From positions 1-64,000 of the forward strand of contig JABZFO010000186.1 of NCBI GenBank assembly GCA_014237405.1: a DNA stretch of 64,000 nt, read 5' to 3'. Source of the stretch: Desulfosarcina sp. (GTDB lineage Bacteria > Desulfobacterota > Desulfobacteria > Desulfobacterales > Desulfosarcinaceae). This document shows positions 10,113 through 19,357 of the stretch, in pieces. Within the stretch, counting starts at the first letter, position 1; the number at the start of each line of letters is the position of its first letter. Under the pieces are notes generated by a model. It was not told where the DNA came from, ran no database searches, and was given only the letters and a program-made list of their open reading frames with translations. The position numbers were made by a program, and so were the translations under genes.

Positions 10113-10136
10113 TTTAAAATCCTTTCCGATGGAATA

Positions 10137-10178
10137 AAGAACCGAGGTGCCGGTGCGTTCACCGACACCTCGGTTCTT
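10137..10178. terminator. Bidirectional stem-loop terminator
   Basis: AAGAACCGAGGTGCCGGTG pairs with CACCGACACCTCGGTTCTT around a CGTT loop: a 19-bp stem with one mismatch, with A-rich and T-containing edges. It lies between the convergent ends of the J-domain gene and the small membrane-protein gene, so it can serve both. Confidence 0.85.
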
Positions 10179-10195
10179 ACTTGGATGGCAATAGG

Positions 10196-10777
10196 CTACA
10201 CCTGCGGAGGTGCCGGGGGCGGGGTAATACTGATTTTTTCCTCGTAGGTGGATAGCAGAAAAAGGGTCGCCAGCGGCTGGGTGAACAGCACGCCGATAAA
10301 GACCGTCCCCCCGATCATGGTAATGGCCATGAAGATAATCACCACCACCACGTGATCCACCAACTCTCCGCGTCTGCCCATGGCATAGCTCTCCTTTACT
10401 GCATCAACGATGCCCATATTCTTGTCGGTCATCAGCGGCATCATGTAGATGCAGCAGAAGGTGACCGCCACGATGATGATGATGCCGGGCAGAAAGAGCA
10501 GCATGAAGCCGATGGCGGTGGCCACGAAAACCGCGATGCCGAATCCCAGTAACGGCAGAAACAGATTCATGTAGGAAAACAGGTCCTGGACCTTGGGTTC
10601 CCGGCCGTTTCGGATAAGCTGGAGCAGACTCTGGGTGTAGCCGGCCATGGTGACCGGGGCAAGAATGCCCAGCGTTAGGGAACTCACCGCCACCATGACC
10701 AGGGTCACGATAATCAGTGAGACGACATTGCCAAGGGTCAGGTTCCAGGCGGTTTCGATGTGGCGCTTAAAATTCAT
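10196..10777 (-). CDS. Small multi-pass inner-membrane protein
   Basis: A 193-residue protein with about four to five hydrophobic segments and a proline-rich C-terminus (TPPPAPPQV). The start at 10777 (MNFKRHIETAWNLTLG) is preferred over an upstream ATG at 10807 because AGGAG sits a few bases before it. It resembles membrane proteins of the DUF975/glycerophosphodiester-phosphodiesterase membrane-domain type in its central 'GRRGELVDH' loop and repeated helices, but I cannot assign a function. It ends against the stem-loop at 10137-10178. Confidence 0.75.
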   Translation of the reverse strand: MNFKRHIETAWNLTLGNVVSLIIVTLVMVAVSSLTLGILAPVTMAGYTQSLLQLIRNGREPKVQDLFSYMNLFLPLLGFGIAVFVATAIGFMLLFLPGIIIIVAVTFCCIYMMPLMTDKNMGIVDAVKESYAMGRRGELVDHVVVVIIFMAITMIGGTVFIGVLFTQPLATLFLLSTYEEKISITPPPAPPQV

Positions 10778-10812
10778 GGGTTCTCCTGAACGGGTAAATG
10801 TTAACAATATAG

Positions 10813-10831
10813 TTGACCAAAACGGTCTTAA
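10813..10831. promoter_or_regulatory. Possible operator dyad upstream of membrane-protein gene
   Basis: TTGACCAAAACGGTCTTAA contains the inverted repeat GACC-N5-GGTC and lies about 36-54 bp upstream of the start of the small membrane-protein gene. It resembles sites bound by Rrf2/IscR-type regulators, but the outer halves of the dyad do not match each other well. No regulator gene is nearby, so this is tentative. Confidence 0.25.
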
Positions 10832-10983
10832 CCAACTTTAAAAAAAACAAAATTTGTATTTTCCGGGTAGCAGGTTTTCGGTTGGAACAGATGGTGGCAT
10901 ATACCGGTTTTTAGCGGGTGTTGTCAACCTTCATCGATGTCAACAATCGATGCAAACGATCCATTGTCGCGCTTTTGCCGGCC

Positions 10984-11163
10984 TCACCGGTCCAACCGAC
11001 CATCCAGCATCCGTCTCACCTGGTCCCGTTCGGTTTTTGCCCTGGTGAGTTTCAGCTTCAGCTCGTCTCGTTTGGCAGACTGGGAAGCAGCCAGTTCTTT
11101 TTCCAGGCGATCCACCTCCTGTTGAAGCCGGTACAGATCCCTGGCAATCAGTTGCAAAGACAT
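10984..11163 (-). CDS. Small coiled-coil protein (59 aa)
   Basis: A 59-codon frame, MSLQLIARDLYRLQQEVDRL... ending MLDGRLDR, with a strong heptad pattern and about 45% charged residues, so almost certainly a single coiled coil. An AGGAA sequence lies about 9 bases upstream of the ATG. It is the last gene of a tight minus-strand run (118-aa, 80-aa, possible 22-aa, 59-aa), which supports it as real. Function unknown. Confidence 0.6.
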   Translation of the reverse strand: MSLQLIARDLYRLQQEVDRLEKELAASQSAKRDELKLKLTRAKTERDQVRRMLDGRLDR

Positions 11164-11172
11164 GGCGGTCTA

Positions 11173-11241
11173 TTCCTCATCTACCTGCTCATCCAGATCC
11201 AGTCCCTGTTCGGTGATACTGCCGATGTGAATTCGAAACAT
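11173..11241 (-). CDS. Very short open frame (22 aa) between two small genes
   Basis: MFRIHIGSITEQGLDLDEQV plus two residues, then TAG. The opening resembles the start of DUF177/YceD proteins, but it stops after 22 codons. It may be a remnant or a leader. It starts 4 bp after the 80-aa gene stops and ends 9 bp before the 59-aa gene starts, so it fits the operon spacing. It lacks a clear ribosome-binding site, so it is low confidence. Confidence 0.25.
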
Positions 11242-11245
11242 TTTT

Positions 11246-11488
11246 TTAAACAGGTAATGATATTATCGGATTATCTTTGAAACAGGTCAACTGCCAGATG
11301 TCCTGGTGGGAATCATGACGGATGATGTAAAGGCCCCCGTCGTCGCCGATGATCTTAAAATATCGGTGATCCGGTGCCAGCCACCGGTCCTGGACCGCGA
11401 CAACGTTGATGTGGCGTGCGCCCATGGTCAGTCGCCGCGGGGTCTCTTCGCCCCGGTAGCCGGCATAACAATCGACCTGGATCTCCAT
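11246..11488 (-). CDS. Conserved hypothetical protein (80 aa)
   Basis: A compact 80-residue soluble protein (MEIQVDCYAGYRGEETPRRL... WLAPDHRYFKIIGDDGGLYI) that starts exactly where the preceding gene stops. The pattern of a small beta-rich domain with RWLAPDH and a C-terminal WQLTCF is one I associate with small deltaproteobacterial conserved proteins that accompany a 'cytoplasmic protein' like its upstream neighbour. No catalytic motif is visible. Function unknown; the two probably act together. Confidence 0.7.
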   Translation of the reverse strand: MEIQVDCYAGYRGEETPRRLTMGARHINVVAVQDRWLAPDHRYFKIIGDDGGLYIIRHDSHQDIWQLTCFKDNPIISLPV

Positions 11489-11845
11489 CTATCTGCCGGG
11501 AACGATGATTCGTGCGTCATCTCGTTGTTTTTTCTGCTCCTCCTCTTGCATCTTCCTGATTTGTTTTACCATCTGGGCCATTTCCTGTTCCATGGCCTCG
11601 GGAAACGCCTCCATGGCTTCGGTCAGGTTGTTAGCCATCAGCCTGGCCTGCAGTGGGAGCGGCCCTTGCGGAGTGAGGATTTGCGTGTGGCCGAAAAAAG
11701 TAGGCGTGCGACTGGGGTCGTCTTTGCCATCCGCGGTGATCGGTATCATCCGCCGAATGGATGCCACTTTGAGATCGGTGATTGCATCCTCCCGGTATAG
11801 GTTATTTGTATCCACTATAAAGTCAATCTGTTCCTGTTCTGTCAT
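11489..11845 (-). CDS. Conserved cytoplasmic protein (118 aa)
   Basis: A 118-residue protein. The N-terminal half (about 1-70) carries VDTNNLYREDAITDLKVASI and TPQGPLPLQARLMA. The C-terminal half is a long charged helix rich in Met, Glu, Gln and Lys (MVKQIRKMQEEEQKKQRD). No signal peptide or membrane segment. It heads the small-gene run ending at 10984 and touches the next gene end to start. The family appears conserved in deltaproteobacteria but is uncharacterised as far as I know. Confidence 0.75.
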   Translation of the reverse strand: MTEQEQIDFIVDTNNLYREDAITDLKVASIRRMIPITADGKDDPSRTPTFFGHTQILTPQGPLPLQARLMANNLTEAMEAFPEAMEQEMAQMVKQIRKMQEEEQKKQRDDARIIVPGR

Positions 11846-11946
11846 GAAAGCTCTCCATTAGTTATGGGTGTTTGGCCATTGGGTAAAAAAGCTGGATCAC
11901 CGTAGCTGATTTTCATCCGGGTGTCACGGAGTTTATCGAAAAAGGA

Positions 11947-13035
11947 ATGAGTAACATTTTCATATTTCCCGGTGTTGAAGTTTCGGGTCACCCGTCATAT
12001 AATCGAACTGAAATGGCAACTGGAGACAACTCAAATCAACAGAGCGGAAACCATTTTAAGCTCCGCATGACAGCCATCGGCATCTCCCTTTTTGTATCAG
12101 TGGTGTTGATGGCCGCCAAATTCTATGCCTTTCACCTGACCCGGTCATCGGCGGTACTGTCCGACGCGCTGGAGTCCATCATCAACGTGGTGGCTGCCGC
12201 CTTTGCCGTGGTGAGCATCTGGATGGCCGCACAGCCGCCGGATTTGGATCATCCTTACGGACACGGTAAGATCGAATACTTTTCCGCAGGTTTCGAAGGG
12301 GCGCTGATCATCTTTGCCGCCATCGGGATATTCAAAACCGGTATCTCTCACCTGCTGATGCCAAAGCCCCTTGCCAACCTGCAGGCGGGCCTTGCCATTC
12401 TGGTGGCGGCATCAGTGGTTAACCTGCTCCTTGGGATCGGTCTGTTGCGGGTCGGGAAAAAGGTTCAATCCCTGACCCTGATCGCCGATGGCAAGCATGT
12501 GCTCACCGATGTGTACACGTCGGTGGGGGTAGTGGTCGGCCTCTTTTTGGTTCAATATACGGGCTGGTTCTGGCTGGACGGTGCCATTGCCTGTCTGGTG
12601 GGCGTCAATATTCTACTGACCGGCACCCGATTGGTGAGCCAGAGTTTTTCTGCTTTGATGGATGCATCCGACCCCCAACTTCTGGACGAGATATCCCGGC
12701 TGCTTGAAAAACACCGCAAGGAGGTTTGGATTGATATCCATCAGCTGCGGGCGTGGCGGTCCGGCAATTTTGTCCACATCGACCTGCACCTCGTGCTGCC
12801 CAGGGATTATCTGCTTGATGTTGCCCACGCCGAAGCCAAGGAGTTGGAACAGTTGCTCATCGGTCATTTCGAAGGCAATGCCGGCGTTCTGGTCCACATG
12901 GACCCATGCGAATGGCCGGAATGTCCCGTATGCCGACAGTATCGCTGCAGCCATCGCACTCGGGAGTCTATCGCGACCCTGGCCTGGAACCGTCACCAGC
13001 TAACCGTGAAAAAAGCCAAACGAAAAACGGATTGA
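11947..13035 (+). CDS. Cation diffusion facilitator transporter with Cys-rich tail
   Basis: A CDF-family divalent metal/proton antiporter of up to 362 residues. It has six hydrophobic helices; the metal-site motifs SDALES (TM2) and HVLTDVYTS (TM5); the loop HPYGHGKIEYFSAG; and a cytoplasmic C-terminal domain with VHIDLHLVLP. The C-terminus ends in a cysteine/histidine cluster (CEWPECPVCRQYRCSHR), which could be an extra metal-binding site. Two starts are possible: 11947, with AAGGA directly against the ATG, or 12013 (MATGDNSN...), which gives a more usual length. The substrate (Zn, Fe, Mn or Co) cannot be decided. Confidence 0.9.
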   Translation: MSNIFIFPGVEVSGHPSYNRTEMATGDNSNQQSGNHFKLRMTAIGISLFVSVVLMAAKFYAFHLTRSSAVLSDALESIINVVAAAFAVVSIWMAAQPPDLDHPYGHGKIEYFSAGFEGALIIFAAIGIFKTGISHLLMPKPLANLQAGLAILVAASVVNLLLGIGLLRVGKKVQSLTLIADGKHVLTDVYTSVGVVVGLFLVQYTGWFWLDGAIACLVGVNILLTGTRLVSQSFSALMDASDPQLLDEISRLLEKHRKEVWIDIHQLRAWRSGNFVHIDLHLVLPRDYLLDVAHAEAKELEQLLIGHFEGNAGVLVHMDPCEWPECPVCRQYRCSHRTRESIATLAWNRHQLTVKKAKRKTD

Positions 13036-13048
13036 ACGCTTAGGCGGG

Positions 13049-15781
13049 TCATTGTGCCGAATTTACTGTCATGCGTTTCAAGGGCAGGGTAAAATAAAAA
13101 GTGGCGCCTTTTCCCGGTGTGCTTTTTACTTTCAATTCACCGTGGTGGTGCCCGATGATCTGGCGAGTGATGGAAAGCCCCAAGCCGGTGCCCGGCGGAC
13201 GGCCGCGGGACGGATCCACTACCTGCTGGAACTTGTCAAAAATCTGTTTCTGGTCCGCCTCGCTGATGCCGATGCCGTTGTCCGTGACAGAAACAGTCAG
13301 CCGGTCGGCGGCGTATTCCAGTCGGATGTCAATCTGTCCATGGTCCGGGTTGCAGAATTTTACGGCATTGGAAATCAGATTCACCATGGCCTGGATCAAC
13401 TGGTCACGGTCCCCTTCAATGGACCGTGACTCGTCAGGCAGGTGAACCTGCATCCGTATTTGTCTGTCTGCCACCAACTGGCCGGTGGCGCTCACCGCAT
13501 CTTTTACCACATCCTTCAAATCCACCGATGTGATATGCCAGCGCATGCGATCCGATTCCAGCTTCTGAAAATCCAGCACCTGGGTGATGAGCCGGGTGAG
13601 CCGCTGGGTTTCACGAATGATAATGCTGGAAAATTCACGTTGACGGTCGGGGGTCGTATCCGGGTAGTCGTGGAGGATCTCCGCAAGGGAGCGGATGGCC
13701 GTCAGCGGGGTTCGAAGCTCATGGGAGACCGTTGATATGAATTCGTCTTTCAGTCGATCCAGCTCCTGAAGACGCTGGTTGGCCGCCCGGAGTTCCGCCG
13801 TGGCCCGTTCCAGTTCATGGCTGTAGATGATGGCCTGGCGGGTTTCATCCAGGATGTCCATTACCTCTTCGATACCCAGGGGTTCCTCTTTGACCAAAGA
13901 GGCAACCATCACCCGTGCCGATGCCGACCCAATGGCCCCGGCCAGCAGTTTTTCAATATGGTTGACCAGCCCGGGGTCCCGGGTGAGGGACTGGTCCCAG
14001 TCGATGCCATACGCCATGGCATAATTATCCAACGCTGCTTCGGTTCGCTCTCTCCCCAGAAAACGTTCCAGCATGGAGATCAGATCGGGCAGGTAGGCGG
14101 TCCCCCGCCAGACGGAAGAGTCATGAACCCTGCCCACATACCGGTATACATCCACGAACATGGCCGCCTGAGTGTGCTCCATGGCCGATGGCCTGCTGAA
14201 CAGGGATCCGGCCATGTAGCACCCCACGTTGGCAAACATGCTCCAGAACACCGCATGGGTGATGCGGTCGAACACATCCAGCCCGAACAGTTCGAACGGC
14301 TTTAAAAAAGCGATGCCAAAGGGTCCATGCTCCAGAAAATCCTGGGGGATCAGTCCTGCGCCGGCCAGGGTGGGCAAGAACAGCGTGTAAAACCAAATGG
14401 AAAAACCTGCCACCAGCCCCATCAAGGCGCCGGTCCGAGTGCCGCCTTTCCAGAAGATACCGATCAACAGGGCCGGGGCAAACTGGGCCACGGCCGCGAA
14501 GGAGACCAGGCCGATGGAAACCAGCGTGTAATATTCACCAGCAAAGTGAAAATAGGCATAACCCATGAGCAGCACCAGGATAATGCCCAGCCGCCGAATG
14601 GATAACAGAATACTGCTCAAATCCTCACGCTGGGCCAGCTTCAGAGACGGCATGTGAAGCAACACGGGCATTACCAGATCGTTGCAGATCATGGTGGACA
14701 GGGCCACGGTTTCCACGATGACCATGCCTGTTGCCGCCGACATGCCGCCGATAAAGACCAGCAGTGTCAGAAAGACCTGTTTGTTGGCCATGGGAAGGGT
14801 CAGTACGAACATGTCTGCGTCATGGCTGCCGGAACCGAAGGAGAGCATGCCGGCAATGGCCACCGGCAGGACGAAGATGTTGATGGCCACAAGATAAAGG
14901 GGAAAAAGCCAGATCGCCTTGTTCAGGTGTGTTTCGTTGACATTTTCCACCACCATGACCTGAAACTGGCGAGGAAGAAAGACGATGGCCATCATGGATA
15001 GGAAAATGTGGGCCAGCCAGCTGGAAAAGGCACCGGTATTCGTGGGCAGCGTCATTAAAAGACGAAGTTCAGGTGATGCAAGGGCCTTCCGGCTGAGATC
15101 GGCAAAACCGTTGTAGATGAAAAAGGTGACGAATGTTCCCACCGCCAGGACCGCCACCAGTTTGACGATGGATTCAAAGGCAATGGCCGCCACCAGGCCT
15201 TCATGGCGTTCGGTGGCCTCGAGATTCCGGGTGCCGAAAAGCGTGGCGAACACCGCCAGGAACAGGGCCACGTAAAAGGTGGTGTCGCTCAAGATTCCGA
15301 TGCCGCCTGGATAGGACAACGGTTTCAGCGACGGGTATTGATGAATCAGGAGGAAACTGGTGGATATGGCCTTCAGTTGAAGGGAGATGTAGGGAATGAT
15401 GCCCAGCACGGCGATGACCGTTACCACACCCCCCAGCGTCATGCTTTTCCCGTAGCGTGAGCCGATGAAGTCGGCAATGGACGTAATACGGTGAATCTTT
15501 GAAATGCGGATGATTTTTTTCAATACCAGCCAGCCCAGCGTGGTCATCAGCGTGGGTCCCAGGTAAATGGTGAGAAAGGCCGGTCCTGCTGAGGCGGCTC
15601 GCCCAACGCTGCCGTAAAACGTCCAGGCGGTACAGTATACGGCCAGCGACAGGGCATAAATATAGGGGTTGCTGATAATGCTCCTGCCGGTGTCGGCGCG
15701 CTTGTCGCCGTAATAGGCGATACCAAACAGCACCCCGATGTAACACAGGGAAACGAAGATGACGGTTTCCGTCGCCAGCAT
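13049..15781 (-). CDS. SLC5-type sodium:solute symporter fused to sensor histidine kinase
   Basis: A 910-residue fusion. The first ~510 residues form a 12-13-helix sodium/solute symporter domain (YIYALSLAVYCTAWTFYGSVG...). Residues ~640-680 are a coiled-coil linker. A HisKA domain carries the phospho-acceptor in TVSHELRTPLTAIRSL (about residue 688). The HATPase domain has NLISNAVKF, DNGIGIS and GTGLGLSI boxes. The layout matches CbrA-like kinases that couple substrate uptake to signalling. There is no receiver domain or adjacent response regulator, so its partner lies outside the window. A 74-aa membrane protein is encoded immediately upstream. Confidence 0.93.
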   Translation of the reverse strand: MLATETVIFVSLCYIGVLFGIAYYGDKRADTGRSIISNPYIYALSLAVYCTAWTFYGSVGRAASAGPAFLTIYLGPTLMTTLGWLVLKKIIRISKIHRITSIADFIGSRYGKSMTLGGVVTVIAVLGIIPYISLQLKAISTSFLLIHQYPSLKPLSYPGGIGILSDTTFYVALFLAVFATLFGTRNLEATERHEGLVAAIAFESIVKLVAVLAVGTFVTFFIYNGFADLSRKALASPELRLLMTLPTNTGAFSSWLAHIFLSMMAIVFLPRQFQVMVVENVNETHLNKAIWLFPLYLVAINIFVLPVAIAGMLSFGSGSHDADMFVLTLPMANKQVFLTLLVFIGGMSAATGMVIVETVALSTMICNDLVMPVLLHMPSLKLAQREDLSSILLSIRRLGIILVLLMGYAYFHFAGEYYTLVSIGLVSFAAVAQFAPALLIGIFWKGGTRTGALMGLVAGFSIWFYTLFLPTLAGAGLIPQDFLEHGPFGIAFLKPFELFGLDVFDRITHAVFWSMFANVGCYMAGSLFSRPSAMEHTQAAMFVDVYRYVGRVHDSSVWRGTAYLPDLISMLERFLGRERTEAALDNYAMAYGIDWDQSLTRDPGLVNHIEKLLAGAIGSASARVMVASLVKEEPLGIEEVMDILDETRQAIIYSHELERATAELRAANQRLQELDRLKDEFISTVSHELRTPLTAIRSLAEILHDYPDTTPDRQREFSSIIIRETQRLTRLITQVLDFQKLESDRMRWHITSVDLKDVVKDAVSATGQLVADRQIRMQVHLPDESRSIEGDRDQLIQAMVNLISNAVKFCNPDHGQIDIRLEYAADRLTVSVTDNGIGISEADQKQIFDKFQQVVDPSRGRPPGTGLGLSITRQIIGHHHGELKVKSTPGKGATFYFTLPLKRMTVNSAQ

Positions 15782-15792
15782 GGGGGCTTCCT

Positions 15793-16017
15793 TTACTCGC
15801 TATGGCCCGGAAACTGGGTATCCGGGTTGGAGCGGCTGATGATCAGCGTCAGGAAAATAATCAGCAACCAGGTGGCGAACAGGTAGAGGTAGAAAACGGG
15901 AACGCCCAAGGCCAGCACCGGTCGGTTGAACAGGGACATCAAGGGAAAGTTGAACAGCAGCGTGCCCAGTAAAAAAAGCCCCACCAGTCGCCTGCCGTTG
16001 ATGTTTTCGCGGGTCAT
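15793..16017 (-). CDS. Small two-helix membrane protein paired with symporter-kinase
   Basis: A 74-residue protein with two hydrophobic segments (GLFLLGTLLFNFPLMSLF and VFYLYLFATWLLIIFLTLII). It ends 11 bp before the symporter-kinase start, so the two form an operon. A small membrane subunit encoded next to an SLC5-type symporter is a recurring arrangement, as with YhdT/PanF and DUF4212 proteins. Its role is probably assembly or modulation of the transporter. A GGAGCT ribosome-binding site precedes the ATG. Confidence 0.75.
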   Translation of the reverse strand: MTRENINGRRLVGLFLLGTLLFNFPLMSLFNRPVLALGVPVFYLYLFATWLLIIFLTLIISRSNPDTQFPGHSE

Positions 16018-16165
16018 GGGTCAGCTCCTTTCGACCGGAAGATCGATTAAGGTGCACCGTTTTGGGGGGATTCTCTCTTTCACACCAAGATCGGTAAGGA
16101 TAAATCATCCTATCACCGGGGCTATGGAATGTCCAGAAGGTGAGCGCTGGTTAGGTAGTTCAAAG

Positions 16166-16431
16166 CTGAACGTCCAACATCGAACATCGAACGTCCAACG
16201 CCGAATGAAAACCAATCGCCATGGCGATGTTGCTGCATAGGGCGCACCATGGTTCGGATCAACTCACGTCCCTGCGCTGACCCATGCCCCCAAAGGGGGT
16301 TGCCCGTTTTGGTTTTCTTGCGTCGCCCAACTATCTTTATGATCGGCGACGCATACGCGAATAATCTCTTTTCTAAACCTTACGGCTGTTGCTCATCGTT
16401 CCCATTCACCATTCGATGTTCGATGTTCATT
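16166..16431. repeat. Dispersed fold-back repeat, TCGAACATCGAAC family (copy 1)
   Basis: This lies in the 497-bp gap between the small membrane-protein gene and the Hsp70 gene. The left arm (16166-16210) is built of TCGAACAT/TCGAACGTCCAAC units. The right arm (16410-16431) is ATTCGATGTTCGATGTTCAT, the inverse complement. The ~200 bp between the arms holds no protein-like frame. A second copy of the same arms occurs at 57745-57876. Confidence 0.65.
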
Positions 16432-16514
16432 TTTCTTCATTCCTTTTGCGTATTCCAATGCTTGTTCGACGTTTCATTTCCGATCAAACCAGCCCGAGGC
16501 CGGCGGCTGCGCTG

Positions 16515-19304
16515 TCATCTGTCTTCCAGGATCAGGCCGGCGGGCAGGGCTTCACCGAAAATGGCGTTCTGTTCTTTCTGCTGTCTCGGGGATTGCCGGG
16601 TGATGCGCGTCATCTGTTCGGAAAAGTCGCCTGCCGCGGCGATCCATTGAGCGGCCTTACCGCAGGTTTCCGGAGCGATATCGCGCAGCGGATCGCCGGT
16701 TCTCCGGCACAGCTGGGAGAGCATCTCCACCACCGGTTTGGGATTTTTCCAAGTCAGGGAAAGAATCGTCTCGACCCAGCCGGCTACTTCAGCAGGCGGC
16801 GGGACCCGATCGATGGAACCGTAAAGCAGGTCACGGGCGCCGATGCGGGACAGGGCCCACAGCAGCTGAGGTTGAGGCTTTTTGGCTTTGAACTGGCTGA
16901 TCAGCTGGCGTCCCAAGGTGATTTTATCCTTGACATTGAGGTGCTCCATGTTGGCCATTGCCATCCATATTTCCGTGAACTCCTGACGGGGAATGCGTGA
17001 TCCTTTTTTCAGCACCAGCGACGGTGACAGGTCTTGGAAGAACTGGCGCTGCTGGCCGGGATTGAGACCGGCGGCCACCCGCCTCCACATGATCCACCAC
17101 TCCGAGCGCACTTGGGGGGCGTTGGCGTGGCTCGGCCCTTTTTTATAGATTTTCCATAGTTTTTTAACGCGATGGGGATCAAAGCCTTCCCCCATCCCCG
17201 GCCTCAGGCAAAATCCAAGCAGGTTCATCCACCGACTTTCATCTTCGGCAGACACGTTTTTTGCCGCCATGCCATCGAGCAGGGTGTCGGCCAGATCCCG
17301 CAGCAGGCTCAGCGGCCACCTATCCCGAGGGCAACCAAGGGTATCGGCAATATCCGACATCAGGTGAGGCAACCGTGATTTGTCACGACCTGATGCAAAT
17401 GCCGATTGAACCACCTTTTTGGCCTGTTCGACCAAGGATGCTTCGAAAATTTCTCCCTCGGCCACCTCATCGGGCGTGTCAGTTCCCCGCAGCTGAAAAC
17501 GAAGCTGCCACCGGTGAGGCGTAGTCAAGGACTGGCACCAGATCTCAAGGGTACCCACCTCGGTGTAGGCAGCCTCCAGGCGAACGGGGATTTCGGACCG
17601 AACGCCCTTGTCGCCAAACTGGATGACCGTATTCAACGACGGCAGGGCGGTGAGGGTTTCGTCCACATCGACAAGATCACCACTCCGATCGCCGGATCGG
17701 AAACTGGAGCTGAACAGATCGATGGTCACTGGCTGGTTGGCCAGAACTTTGAACGCACGGTCCGGCAGCATGATGGGACTGCCTTCCTCCAGTCCACGCT
17801 CCACAAGGCACACTGCCTGCTTTTCACCGCCGGTGTCTTGCGCAGCGATAGTGGCAACGCCAATGTAGAAACTGCGGGGACTTCCGCTTCCGACCCGGAC
17901 GCCGATGCCGGCCTTGACCATCCCATAGTAGGATGCGCCCAAGGATACGGCCAGGTCCATCTCCCGGTTTTCCAAGCAAATGGGGCCTGTCCCGCGGTCG
18001 CGGGAAAAGCGATAGCGAACCGCCTTCTGGATGCGGTCTTGGACCACTTGTGATTTCAGTGCCCCTCCGTTGAAGAGGATCAGGTCCGGGCAGGGGATAC
18101 AGGCCCCGATGGCGGCTTTTACATCCGTCTGATGCCGGTCCAGGAAACCGCCCAGGTGGCCGGTGATGGCGGTGTCCGCTTCATAGGGAAGCCCCCATGA
18201 GGCATTCCCGTCCGATGGTTCCGTTTCGGCACAGGAACCGGAAAGAGGAAAAAATTGTTCCAGAACGATCGTTTCGATCTCCTGGCGGTTGATCTGGGCG
18301 GTCATGGTGCCGGCAATCAGGCTGGAACCTGCGCCCACCAGAGTGACCCGGCCGCTGTCCGTGATCCTGTCCAGAATTTTCTCCTTGACCTGACGACACT
18401 GGTGGCAAAGGGTTTTCCAGGCGTCCTTGCCCATGGCAGCCGGTGATTTGCCCAGCCGGCGGGCAACGCTGCGGGCGATGGCAAAATCCATGTTGTCGCC
18501 CCCCAGGATCAGATGATCGCCCACGGCAATGCGCTCGAAACGGGGGCTGCCGTTTACCTCCCGCAGGGAAATAAGGGTGAAGTCCGTGGTACCGCCACCC
18601 ACGTCACACACCAGGATCAGTTGGTTGGGGGCCACATAATCGGGCCAGTCTTGTTCGTGCCGGATCAGCCAGCTGTAAAACGCAGCCAGAGGCTCTTCCA
18701 GCAGGATGACGTCGGGAAGGCCGGCCATACGAGCTGCTTCCAGCGTCAGGTCCCTGGCCACCTCGTCAAAGGAAGCGGGAATGGTGACGACCACCATCTG
18801 GTATTCCAGATAACGCTCCTCATCCTCCCCCATGGCCACGTTCCATGCCTTGCGGATGTGTTTGAGATAGGCGGCCGCGGCGTGGACCGGCGACACTTTG
18901 AATACCTCGTCCCCAGCGCCCCAAGGAAGAATTCTGGCACGGGTATCCACACTTTTGTTACACAGCCAGCTTTTGGCCGAAGAAACCAGTCGTGCCGGTA
19001 CCTTGGCGCCATGGTCCCGGGCAAACGCGCCCACAAAATTCCGATCATCGCGGCTGCGCTGGTCGATGGTCCAGGGCGCGGCCATGTCCTGATCGGCGAT
19101 GTCAAATTTACCGGGGGTGTATAAGAATGAAGGGAGAACGGAAAGGGGGGCAAATTCGCCCGGACCAGTCAACTGGGGGACGGGAAATTTTGTGATGACA
19201 GGGCGGCTGTTGTCGACAGACGCCATATTCACATAGGAAACCGAGCTGTTGGTGGTTCCCAGATCAATGCCGACGACAAAGCGACTTTCCGAAGTCAAGA
19301 ACAA
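16515..19304 (-). CDS. Hsp70-family protein with long C-terminal extension (DUF3731-like)
   Basis: A 929-residue DnaK relative. The N-terminal actin-like ATPase has VGIDLGTTNSSVSYVN (about residues 11-26), CDVGGGTTDFTL (232-243) and FNGGALKS in the second phosphate region. The region from about 550 to the end is not a canonical peptide-binding domain plus lid. It is a long, mostly helical extension with WWIMWRRVAAGL, typical of the large DUF3731-containing Hsp70s. It probably acts as a specialised chaperone ATPase, with no DnaJ or GrpE beside it. The DUF2760 gene lies 53-54 bp upstream on the same strand, a pairing known for this family, so the two probably work together. Confidence 0.9.
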   Translation of the reverse strand: MFLTSESRFVVGIDLGTTNSSVSYVNMASVDNSRPVITKFPVPQLTGPGEFAPLSVLPSFLYTPGKFDIADQDMAAPWTIDQRSRDDRNFVGAFARDHGAKVPARLVSSAKSWLCNKSVDTRARILPWGAGDEVFKVSPVHAAAAYLKHIRKAWNVAMGEDEERYLEYQMVVVTIPASFDEVARDLTLEAARMAGLPDVILLEEPLAAFYSWLIRHEQDWPDYVAPNQLILVCDVGGGTTDFTLISLREVNGSPRFERIAVGDHLILGGDNMDFAIARSVARRLGKSPAAMGKDAWKTLCHQCRQVKEKILDRITDSGRVTLVGAGSSLIAGTMTAQINRQEIETIVLEQFFPLSGSCAETEPSDGNASWGLPYEADTAITGHLGGFLDRHQTDVKAAIGACIPCPDLILFNGGALKSQVVQDRIQKAVRYRFSRDRGTGPICLENREMDLAVSLGASYYGMVKAGIGVRVGSGSPRSFYIGVATIAAQDTGGEKQAVCLVERGLEEGSPIMLPDRAFKVLANQPVTIDLFSSSFRSGDRSGDLVDVDETLTALPSLNTVIQFGDKGVRSEIPVRLEAAYTEVGTLEIWCQSLTTPHRWQLRFQLRGTDTPDEVAEGEIFEASLVEQAKKVVQSAFASGRDKSRLPHLMSDIADTLGCPRDRWPLSLLRDLADTLLDGMAAKNVSAEDESRWMNLLGFCLRPGMGEGFDPHRVKKLWKIYKKGPSHANAPQVRSEWWIMWRRVAAGLNPGQQRQFFQDLSPSLVLKKGSRIPRQEFTEIWMAMANMEHLNVKDKITLGRQLISQFKAKKPQPQLLWALSRIGARDLLYGSIDRVPPPAEVAGWVETILSLTWKNPKPVVEMLSQLCRRTGDPLRDIAPETCGKAAQWIAAAGDFSEQMTRITRQSPRQQKEQNAIFGEALPAGLILEDR

Positions 19305-19357
19305 CTCCTTTGCTGGCCACAGGATGTGGCCGATAGCTGATTTAATATTACGCGAAA

